Source of the DNA: Tibeticola sediminis
GTDB taxonomy: Bacteria > Pseudomonadota > Gammaproteobacteria > Burkholderiales > Burkholderiaceae_C
Length of the DNA: 64,000 nucleotides
Direction: 5' to 3'
NCBI RefSeq assembly: GCF_003843835.1
Contig: NZ_RKQL01000007.1
Span: 54,118 to 118,117 of the forward strand
The notes below the pieces were generated by a model. The model saw nothing but the letters and a program-made list of their open reading frames with translations, made no database searches and was not told the DNA's origin. The translations under genes and the position numbers were made by a program. Shown here in pieces: positions 28,253 to 35,439 of this stretch. Positions within the stretch are counted from its first letter, which is position 1. Every line of letters starts with the position of its first letter.

Positions 28253-28909
28253 ATGACCGATTCGCACAACGACCTCATCGACAACCCCTCCCCGCGCTGC
28301 CCTGTTGCCCTGGTGCTGGATACCTCCGGCTCGATGGACGGCGAGCCGATCCGGGAGCTCAACGCCGGCATCCAACTCTTCATCGACGAGGTCAAGAGCG
28401 ACGATCTCGCGCGTTGGTCGGTGGACCTGGCGGTCTATACCGCCGGCGGTTCGGCAGATTGCATTCAGTCGTTCATCGGCGTCGAGCAGATTGCTGGGTT
28501 TGCTACGCTCCATGCAAGCGGAAGCACCCCGCTCGGGCAGGCCGTTCGCATGGCCCTTGACGACCTGGCAGCGCGCAAGAAATCCTACCGCGACGCCGGT
28601 GTGCCTTACTACCAGCCGTGGCTTGTATTGATCAGCGATGGGGCTCCTACCGATGCCTGGCAGGATGCCGCTCGTCGCGCCAGGGACTTGTCCGAGCAGC
28701 GCAAGCTGGTCAGCCTGCCCATCGGTGTGCAAGGCGCGGACTTGGGAGTGCTGTCGCAATTTTCCAGCAAACCGGCTGTGGCACTGGACGGATTGAAATT
28801 CCGGGAACTGTTCCAGTGGTTGTCGGCATCAATGGCGCGGGTTTCGGCCAGCACTTCGTCCGATGCATCGGTACAACTTCCAAGCATGGATGGTTGGGGG
28901 AGCATCTGA
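28253..28909 (+). CDS. VWA-domain protein, TerY-like
   Basis: A 218-residue single von Willebrand A domain. The metal-ion site is intact: DTSGSM at residues 22-27, a Thr in SGSTPLGQAV and an Asp in LISDGAPTD. CAGGAGATCACC precedes the ATG at 28253. TerY-type VWA proteins act as metal-dependent adaptors that bind the kinase and phosphatase partners. It lies between the kinase and PP2C genes, with a 1-bp gap to the latter, completing the triad. Confidence 0.88.
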   Translation: MTDSHNDLIDNPSPRCPVALVLDTSGSMDGEPIRELNAGIQLFIDEVKSDDLARWSVDLAVYTAGGSADCIQSFIGVEQIAGFATLHASGSTPLGQAVRMALDDLAARKKSYRDAGVPYYQPWLVLISDGAPTDAWQDAARRARDLSEQRKLVSLPIGVQGADLGVLSQFSSKPAVALDGLKFRELFQWLSASMARVSASTSSDASVQLPSMDGWGSI

Positions 28910-28910
28910 C

Positions 28911-29969
28911 ATGGCGCGTAAACACAAACCACCATCCCGCCAAAGCGCCGGTGCATCTGTCATGACGCTCAAAGACAAACCATCACCCCACCAAAGTGAT
29001 GATGCCGCTGTCGCGACGCACAAAGACAAACCGTCATCCAACCCCAGCGCCGATGGAGCCGTCACGGCCGAATCTGTTTTGGAGCCCCCATGTGTTGCCT
29101 TGATGCCAAACAGCGAGGTTGACGCATCGGTATCCGCGAGCGAACTGACAGCAGCGGTGCAATCTCTCCCGCCATTGCCAGTCCCCATGACGAGCTGGAA
29201 GCTCAGTGGCGATACCGTCATTGGCTTGGCGCACCGACGCAAAGGTTTGCCCTGCCAGGACGCGGTGGCCTTTCGACAATCGCAGCGCCCGATCCTGGCT
29301 TTGAGCGATGGCGCTGGTTCTGCCGCCATCAGTGAGCGGGGCGCCCAAGCGTTGGTGATCGGGATCACTCGTTTTCTGCAAACCATGGAAGACGATTTCT
29401 CACCTTGGCTGGATGGCGAAAACGATGCATCGCAAGCACAGGCAACGCGCTGGGCGGACAGGATGTTGCTGCATGCAAAAGGCTTGCTTGCTGATCTGGC
29501 GCACGGCGAGCGGCGCGACATACGCGATCTCCGCGCCACCCTCCAGGTCGCGATCATCGGCGAGCGCCGCATCTTTTGGTGGAAAGTCGGCGATGGGGCC
29601 ATCGTGGCTAAATGCTCCGCCGGTTTGTGGTCGTTGGGCAATCCAACCAGCGCCAAAGGCGAGTTTGCCAATCAGACGTGTTTCGTTGATACGGCAAGCG
29701 CCAGCGATGTGCAATCTGGCGTGTTGCCAACCAGTGAAATTTTCGGTATTGCCCTGATGAGCGACGGCGGCGCCGAAAGGTTGGTTTCCTACGATGGAAG
29801 CAAGGTGGCGAACCGCCTTGGGGAATGGATGAATCACGTTGCGGAACAAAGATTCGCCACGGATCGAATCGCCCTTGCCTTTCATGAGCCAGCAATGTGG
29901 GAGCGTACGAGCTTGGATGATCGATCGATAGTGCTCGCCGCCAGGCTGCAGAATGTTCCTTCAACATGA
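28911..29969 (+). CDS. PP2C-type protein phosphatase of the triad
   Basis: A 352-residue protein. Residues 1-95 are low complexity (repeats like KDKPSPHQSDDAAV), then a PP2C domain: GLAHRRKGLPCQDAVAFR, ILALSDGAGSAAISERGAQA (metal-binding Asp), FWWKVGDGAIVAK (GDG), ALMSDGGAERL (Asp) and TSLDDRSIVLAARL (DD). All metal ligands appear present. It should remove phosphates placed by the neighbouring kinase. The gene's end lies 140 bp before the Csx16-CARF fusion. Confidence 0.85.
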   Translation: MARKHKPPSRQSAGASVMTLKDKPSPHQSDDAAVATHKDKPSSNPSADGAVTAESVLEPPCVALMPNSEVDASVSASELTAAVQSLPPLPVPMTSWKLSGDTVIGLAHRRKGLPCQDAVAFRQSQRPILALSDGAGSAAISERGAQALVIGITRFLQTMEDDFSPWLDGENDASQAQATRWADRMLLHAKGLLADLAHGERRDIRDLRATLQVAIIGERRIFWWKVGDGAIVAKCSAGLWSLGNPTSAKGEFANQTCFVDTASASDVQSGVLPTSEIFGIALMSDGGAERLVSYDGSKVANRLGEWMNHVAEQRFATDRIALAFHEPAMWERTSLDDRSIVLAARLQNVPST

Positions 29970-30106
29970 TGACGACGAACTTCAGGCGGGTACGGCTGGC
30001 ATGGGTGGAGGTCGGCACAAGGCCAATTGGCCTCTCCCTCATCTAAACTGCGTCAGGGCGATCCCGCTCTACAGACTGAAACAACTTGAGGTTATCTGAG
30101 GCAATC

Positions 30107-32023
30107 ATGCTGGTCTATTTCGTTTCGCGCCATGAAGGCGCCATTCGTTGGGCGCGCATCATGCAAAAGTTGGGCGGCTTGCCCTACCCGGTGGATCAAT
30201 ATGTCGAACACCTCGAACTCAGCCAAGTCAAGAAGGGCGATGTCGTGATCGGCACCCTGCCACTCAAGGCTTGCGCCGAGCTCACCGAAAAGGGGGCGCG
30301 ATACGTCTCGCTCGATCTGTCGGTTCCGCCGCAGTGGCGCGGCCAGGAACTGAGCGCCACGCAAATGGCCAAATGCGATGCCAAGCTGACCCAGTACCGG
30401 GTGACCGTCAAAGAGACCTATGACCTCAGGCCGTCGCCGACGGCGAAAGCAGCGCCGACGCCGTCTGAGCCGGTCACCCTCATGCTGGTGAGCCATGAGC
30501 TCATGCCCCAGTACCTGGGCTATGTGCATGCGCACACCCCCTTGGTGGTACTGGCTGTCACCGACAGCATGAAGGAGCGCGGCAAAGCGCTCGAGCGGCT
30601 GCTGAACGCCGCGCCCATGCCTCCGCAGCGCATCGTCACGATCCCGCTGGAGGACGCCCAAGGGTATCCGGAGCTTCTGGAACAGGCGGACCAAGTGATG
30701 GACGCCTTCGTCAGCAAGAACCCCGAGTGCGCCCACATCAACCTCACCGGCGGCACCAAGCTGATGTCGATGGCGTTCGGCGAGGCAGGTCGATCCGCCC
30801 AACGTGAAGGCCACCCTGTGCGGCTGCACTACGTCGATACCGCCCACGGGCGTATCGAACGGATCGAACGCACCAACGCCAAAGCGGAACCGATGCGCCC
30901 GGTTCTGGGCGTGCACGCCGCCGTCTTGGCCTCGGGCAAGGAACTGGCGGGCTGCGCGAGCACCTCCGAACGGTTTCAAACCTTCATGCAGCGCCGAGAC
31001 TTGCATGCGAAGTTGCTGTCGCTGCCGAATTACGTGCTCGGCGCGCTCAACGAGCTCGGTGCCGATATGACGAACTTGCACCGGAAGAAGTCGAACAGCC
31101 ATTCCGGCATCAAATGGGTGCTGCCCGCCCAAAGCGACGCGCAGGCGCTGCGGTTCTCCATCCCGGTTCAACCCAAGAGTCCGTCACACCGAAAGCTGGC
31201 TCAAGCACTGCAGGGCAAGCTGGGCGCAGCCCTGTTCTCCAGTGGCGTGTTGCGCGAACACCCCAGCAGCGACGAACAGAAGCTCACGCTCATGCTCAGC
31301 TCGCCCGACGAAATCGACTATTTGATGGGCGGCTGGCTCGAGGCCCACCTGGCCTCCCTCATCGAAGCGGCCAAACCCGACGATTGGGCGTGCGGCGTTG
31401 AAATTGGAATAGGTGCTGGCAAATCCAACGAAATCGATGCACTGGTGACCTGTGGCAACCGCACGCTGCTGATCGAAGTGAAAACCGCGAACCTTGGTCG
31501 CTTCACCGAAGATAGCTCGGGGGAGAAGTCCACCAAAGCCCAAGACGCCCTCTACAAACTCGACTCCATCGGCCACGAGCTGGCCCGCAATTTCAATGAA
31601 AACTGGCTGGTCTCGGCCCGCCCCCTCTCGGATGCCGATGTCGAGCGGGCGAAAGACAAGCGCATCGTGCTTTTTGCACCCACAACAACAAGAACCGCAG
31701 ATGGACAAGTGAAAACAGAGCCCACAACGGTCGCAGTCCGAAAGTTTGAGCGCGCACTCACCGATTGGGTCAAGGCCAGTCGCGCGCGGGTCGGCGGACG
31801 CAAAGCCGAGCCGTTTGAGCCGCTGCCCGTGTCTGAGACCTGGGAACGCAGGGCCAAGCGAGCCGCCGGCGAAGCAACCCCACCCCCCGCCCAAACCGAG
31901 GCCTTGCAAGCCCTGGCGAACCGGTATTCGCGCGCACCACACGCTCGCCAGCAGCCCGCTGCAACCCAGCAAAACCAGGCCAAACCATCCTCGAACCAGG
32001 GCCGGCCCCAAGGGCAACGCTGA
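30107..32023 (+). CDS. fusion of a Csx16 ring-nuclease domain to a CARF/PD-(D/E)xK effector (Can2/Card1-like)
   Basis: A 638-residue two-part protein. Residues 1-105 are a complete Csx16 (VVA1548 family) domain (MLVYFVSRHEGAIRWARIMQ … KKGDVVIGTLPLK … GARYVSLDL); Csx16 is regarded as a ring nuclease that destroys cyclic oligoadenylate. After a Pro/Ala linker, residues 122-300 are a CARF domain with the DUF1887 mark INLTGGTKLMSMAFGE. Residues 400-470 hold a PD-(D/E)xK site: GGWLEAHL (Glu), NEIDALV (Asp), LLIEVKTAN (ExK). Can2/Card1 proteins cut nucleic acids when cA4 binds. The Pro/Gln-rich last 100 residues end inside a miniature element (stop within GGCAACGCTGA). Start at 30107 gives the standard Csx16 N terminus. 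Confidence 0.85.
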   Translation: MLVYFVSRHEGAIRWARIMQKLGGLPYPVDQYVEHLELSQVKKGDVVIGTLPLKACAELTEKGARYVSLDLSVPPQWRGQELSATQMAKCDAKLTQYRVTVKETYDLRPSPTAKAAPTPSEPVTLMLVSHELMPQYLGYVHAHTPLVVLAVTDSMKERGKALERLLNAAPMPPQRIVTIPLEDAQGYPELLEQADQVMDAFVSKNPECAHINLTGGTKLMSMAFGEAGRSAQREGHPVRLHYVDTAHGRIERIERTNAKAEPMRPVLGVHAAVLASGKELAGCASTSERFQTFMQRRDLHAKLLSLPNYVLGALNELGADMTNLHRKKSNSHSGIKWVLPAQSDAQALRFSIPVQPKSPSHRKLAQALQGKLGAALFSSGVLREHPSSDEQKLTLMLSSPDEIDYLMGGWLEAHLASLIEAAKPDDWACGVEIGIGAGKSNEIDALVTCGNRTLLIEVKTANLGRFTEDSSGEKSTKAQDALYKLDSIGHELARNFNENWLVSARPLSDADVERAKDKRIVLFAPTTTRTADGQVKTEPTTVAVRKFERALTDWVKASRARVGGRKAEPFEPLPVSETWERRAKRAAGEATPPPAQTEALQALANRYSRAPHARQQPAATQQNQAKPSSNQGRPQGQR

Positions 32024-32070
32024 ACCAGTCCCTCGCGCGCCGCGCATCCCGGTTGCGGGCTGATCGTTCT
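32013..32070. repeat. left half of a family 2 miniature element
   Basis: GGCAACGCTGAACCAGTCCC followed by CTCGCGCGCCGCGCATCCCGG matches the left part of the element at 24329-24490. The right half is absent. The stop codon of the Csx16-CARF fusion is the TGA inside GCTGA, so the element supplies the end of that protein. Confidence 0.7.
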
Positions 32071-32122
32071 CCGCAAACTTGCATCGTTCTCGCCCACGCC
32101 GGGGCCAGCCTACAGTGCGTGC

Positions 32123-34267
32123 ATGGGCACCGCCAATGAACTCCCCCTGCTCGAACAGGCGCTTTCCGACGATCGCCTCCTCGCGGGTTGGGAGCGCGTG
32201 CGGGCCAACGCGGGCGGACCCGGCGTCGATGGCGTCACCGTCGAACAGTTTGGGGGCAAGGTGCTGCGGGCGCTTGCGGGCCTGCGCCAGCGCGTGACCG
32301 CCAGCCACTACCAAGCCCTGCCGCTGCGCCGCATCGAGATCACCCGGCCCGGAAAAGCGCCGCGCGTCCTGGCCGTGCCCTGCGTGGCCGACCGCGTGGT
32401 GCAGAGCGCCGTCGCCCTGACCATCAGCCCGCGGCTCGACCCAGGGTTTGAAGATTTCAGCTTCGGCTACCGGCCGGGCCGCAGCGTGCCGCGGGCCGTC
32501 CAACATCTGGCCGAAGCCCGCGACAGCGGCCTGGTCTGGGTGGCCGAAGCCGACATCCAAAGCTGCTTCGACCGCATTCCCTGGGCCGCGCTGCTGCAAC
32601 GCCTGGGCGAAGTGCTGCCCGACGCTGGCCTGCTCGCGCTCATCCAGCACTGGCTCAGCCTGCCGCTGCAATGGCCCGATGGGCACCAACAAGTCCGCTG
32701 CATGGGCGTGCCGCAAGGCTCGCCGCTCTCGCCACTGCTCTCCAACGTCTTCCTCGACGGCATGGACAAAGAGCTCGCCGCAGGCCCGTGGCGCGTCATC
32801 CGCTACGCCGACGACTTTGTCATCGCCGCTGCCAGCCGCGAGGAAGCGCGCCGTGGCCTCGCCCAAGCCGCCCGATGGCTGCGGCGCTTGGGTCTGCGGC
32901 TCAACCTGGACAAAACCCGCGTCATCCATTTCGACCAGGGCTTCAGCTTCCTGGGCGTGCGCTTTCGGGGTCGGCAAATGAGCGCCGTACAACCCGGTGC
33001 CGAACCCTGGGTGCTGCCCCGAGCAACCCAGCCCCGGCCCCACAGCCCCAGCAGCAAGCCCGCCCAGCACAGCCGCAGCCCCGCGCCGACAGCCAGGGCT
33101 TCGGCACCCGCCACCCCACCCTCGGCCCAGCCCGAGCCACTCGGCCCCGCCGCGCCCTCGCCGAACGCGGCTGCATCGGCACAGCCCAGCCAGCCCCGAG
33201 CCGCCGACGCAACCCTGCAAGACCTGCAGCGCCTGAGCGTTGCGCCGCCCAACGAGCCGAGCCCGCCTCGGCTGCGCACGCTCTACCTGACCGAGCCCGG
33301 CGCCTACCTGCACATCGACGGCGAACGACTGCTCGTGGGCAAAGCAGGCGAGGAACTCGCCAACATTCCCGCCGAGAAAGTGGACCAAGTAGTCGCTGAC
33401 GCCGAGGGTGCCGTCAGCTTCGGGGCCTTGCGTCTCCTGCTGCGGCACGACGCCACACTATTGCTCACCCCCGGCGCCAGCGACGACCCCGCCGGCCTGC
33501 TCACCCCCATCAACGGCCGCCAGGTGCAACTGCGTGCGGCCCAGTTCGCCCGCCTCAGCGACGGCCCCTTCCGGCTCGCGCTGGCCAAGCGCATCGTGCA
33601 AGCCAAAATCAGCAACGCCCGCACCGTGCTGCGGCGCTACCGGCGCTTCCGGCCTGAAGGCGACCGCGGCGAAGACCAAGCCCTGCAACGCCTGCACGCC
33701 CAGTGCGCCCAGGCCCCCACCCTGGAGGCCGTGCGCGGCTACGAGGGGCGCGCCGCACGTCTGCATTTCGAAGCACTCGCCACCCTGATCGATCCACGCT
33801 GGGGCTTTGACTCGCGCAACCGCCAGCCGCCCCAAGACCCCGTCAACGCGCTGCTGTCCTACGGCTACACCGTGCTGTTCCACAACGTGCACACCTTCAT
33901 CCTGCGCCGAGGGCTCGACCCATTCGTGGGCGCCTTGCACGCGCCGCGCGACGGCCACGCCGCCCTCGCGTCCGACCTGATGGAGCCCTACCGCAGCCTT
34001 ATCGTCGATGCCACCGTGGTGCGCTTCCTCACGCAAGACGACCTCAGCCCCGAAAGCTTCGACCCCGACCACCCCGGGCGCATGCCGCTCGAAGTCAAGC
34101 GCCGATTCATACAAGCCTTGGAACGCAAACTGGCCAGCCCGGTCGGCCGCGACGGCAGCCAAGAGGAACCCGCCGATTGGCGCCGCCTCATCGAACGCGA
34201 CGTCAACGCCTGGGCGGCTGCTGTCACCGGCTCGCCCGACCGCTACCAACCCTGGCTGGCACGTTGA
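32123..34267 (+). CDS. cas1: reverse transcriptase-Cas1 fusion
   Basis: A 714-residue fusion. Residues 1-285 are a group II-intron-like reverse transcriptase: DIQSCFDRIPW, MGVPQGSPLSPLLSNVFLD and the catalytic RYADDFVIAA near residue 230. A Pro/Ala/Ser-rich linker (about 295-380) leads to Cas1, residues 382-714, beginning LRTLYLTEPGAYLHIDGERL and with the acidic and His sites in RGYEGRAARLHFEAL, APRDGHAALASDLMEPYRSL. No Cas6 domain is fused, unlike some relatives. RT-Cas1 proteins can integrate spacers taken from RNA. The gene sits 21 bp before cas2 and 1.2 kb before array 1. A long open frame on the opposite strand is a shadow. Confidence 0.95.
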   Translation: MGTANELPLLEQALSDDRLLAGWERVRANAGGPGVDGVTVEQFGGKVLRALAGLRQRVTASHYQALPLRRIEITRPGKAPRVLAVPCVADRVVQSAVALTISPRLDPGFEDFSFGYRPGRSVPRAVQHLAEARDSGLVWVAEADIQSCFDRIPWAALLQRLGEVLPDAGLLALIQHWLSLPLQWPDGHQQVRCMGVPQGSPLSPLLSNVFLDGMDKELAAGPWRVIRYADDFVIAAASREEARRGLAQAARWLRRLGLRLNLDKTRVIHFDQGFSFLGVRFRGRQMSAVQPGAEPWVLPRATQPRPHSPSSKPAQHSRSPAPTARASAPATPPSAQPEPLGPAAPSPNAAASAQPSQPRAADATLQDLQRLSVAPPNEPSPPRLRTLYLTEPGAYLHIDGERLLVGKAGEELANIPAEKVDQVVADAEGAVSFGALRLLLRHDATLLLTPGASDDPAGLLTPINGRQVQLRAAQFARLSDGPFRLALAKRIVQAKISNARTVLRRYRRFRPEGDRGEDQALQRLHAQCAQAPTLEAVRGYEGRAARLHFEALATLIDPRWGFDSRNRQPPQDPVNALLSYGYTVLFHNVHTFILRRGLDPFVGALHAPRDGHAALASDLMEPYRSLIVDATVVRFLTQDDLSPESFDPDHPGRMPLEVKRRFIQALERKLASPVGRDGSQEEPADWRRLIERDVNAWAAAVTGSPDRYQPWLAR

Positions 34268-34288
34268 ACCTCCTAACTCCGGTGCGCC

Positions 34289-34573
34289 ATGAGCAGCCTC
34301 GTCGTCTTGGCCTACGACATCGCCGATGATCGTCGGCGCCGCCGCGCCGCCCGCCTTTGCGAGCAACGCATGATGCGCGTGCAGGAAAGCGTCTTTGAAG
34401 CCTGGCTCACCCCCGCCGAGCTCCAGCGCCTGTTGGACAACCTGCATGCCGAGATCGACCCCCACGCCGATCAAATCCGGGCCTACACGCTCAACCTGCG
34501 TGACTTCGGTCGCCGCCAGGTGCTCGGTGCAATGCCCGCCGCGGCCCCCGTTGAGGACTATTACCTCTGCTGA
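34289..34573 (+). CDS. cas2: Cas2, first copy
   Basis: A 94-residue Cas2 with the ferredoxin-like start VVLAYDIADDRRRRRAARLC and the middle motif RVQESVFEAWLT. The Asp in AYDIADD is the conserved acidic residue. Cas2 dimers bridge two Cas1 dimers in spacer integration. It lies between rt-cas1 and a second, divergent cas2 only 8 bp downstream. Confidence 0.93.
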   Translation: MSSLVVLAYDIADDRRRRRAARLCEQRMMRVQESVFEAWLTPAELQRLLDNLHAEIDPHADQIRAYTLNLRDFGRRQVLGAMPAAAPVEDYYLC

Positions 34574-34581
34574 AGCCCGCC

Positions 34582-34893
34582 ATGCCTGCCGATACCCTCA
34601 GCACCGCCACCGAGCGCTTGCACTTGATCGCGTTCGACGTTGCCGACGACCGCAGACGCTACCGCCTCACCCGCTTGCTGCAACGCTACGGCGAGCGCGT
34701 GCAAGAGAGCGTCTTCGAAGCCTGGATGAGCGCCGCGCAGCGCGGCGCACTGCTCAGCGCAGCACGGGGCATCCTCCACAGCACCCAGGACCGCCTGGTC
34801 TGCTACGCCCTCACTGGCGACGAAGCCCGACGCATCCGCACCATGGGCTGCGGTCGGCCCGTCACGCCCAACCCCGACTTTCATTTGGTTTGA
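34582..34893 (+). CDS. cas2: Cas2, second divergent copy
   Basis: A 103-residue second Cas2: LHLIAFDVADDRRRYRLTRL and RVQESVFEAWMS match the first copy, but the C-terminal half differs (GDEARRIRTMGCGRPVTPNP) and an extra 10-residue N-terminal segment is present. Two adjacent, diverged cas2 genes after rt-cas1 suggest a Cas2 heterodimer or a specialised second bridge; that is inference. It ends just before the leader of array 1. Confidence 0.9.
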   Translation: MPADTLSTATERLHLIAFDVADDRRRYRLTRLLQRYGERVQESVFEAWMSAAQRGALLSAARGILHSTQDRLVCYALTGDEARRIRTMGCGRPVTPNPDFHLV

Positions 34894-35439
34894 CCCGCAA
34901 GCTTGCAAATGCCCTTCTTTGACCGGCCTGCGGCTACGCTCTATGCAGAGCCCAGCCCCAGCGCAGCACCGCGCCCAGGCGAGCCCCCCCCAAGAGCGCG
35001 GCACCGCCTGGCCCATGCAGACAAAAGCCTGTCGGCGCCTGCGCTGCCGCGGCTGCAGCAGGCCACAGCGCCTGTTGCCCCAGTGCCCGACGGAGGGAGG
35101 CCAACCGCCGGGGCCGAGCACGGCCGGACAGCATGTGATCCCCCGCGTCCAACGGGGCGCTGTGCAGAGGATGCGGCCCAAAGCGCGCCGCGACACCTGC
35201 CCATCAGGTGCGCGACACCCGGCGGCTGCGCAGTCCGGGCGCCGCGCGACGCCAGCCGGACCGCTCGCTCCTGGGCGACCCGTTTGTGGACAAAAAAACC
35301 ACAAGTCGCGCAGATCGTTGATTTATATGGAAAAACTGGATGAATCAGCCCACCATCGCGCCACCGACCGCGCCACGACCCGTCGCCCGCCGCGAAGTGT
35401 CCAAAAAACCCTTGACAGACAGGCACTTGCGAAGGCAGA
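34894..35439 (+). promoter_or_regulatory. leader of CRISPR array 1
   Basis: 546 bp without a credible gene. GCAAGCTTGC lies 3 bases after the cas2 stop (34897-34906). Segments conserved with the array 2 leader: a GC-rich block around 35090-35175 (CGACGGAGG … CCCCGCGTCCAACGGGG), GCGCAGATCGTTGATTTA at 35308-35325 (132 bp before the first repeat, exactly as in array 2) and a promoter-like TTGACA at 35412-35417 (28 bp before the first repeat, again as in array 2). These are expected to set transcription and spacer insertion. Confidence 0.8.

Noticed and set aside
31184..33448. A 754-codon minus-strand frame opposite the CARF fusion and RT-Cas1
   Set aside because: Shadow of two genes with clear catalytic motifs on the plus strand; the minus translation has no domain.
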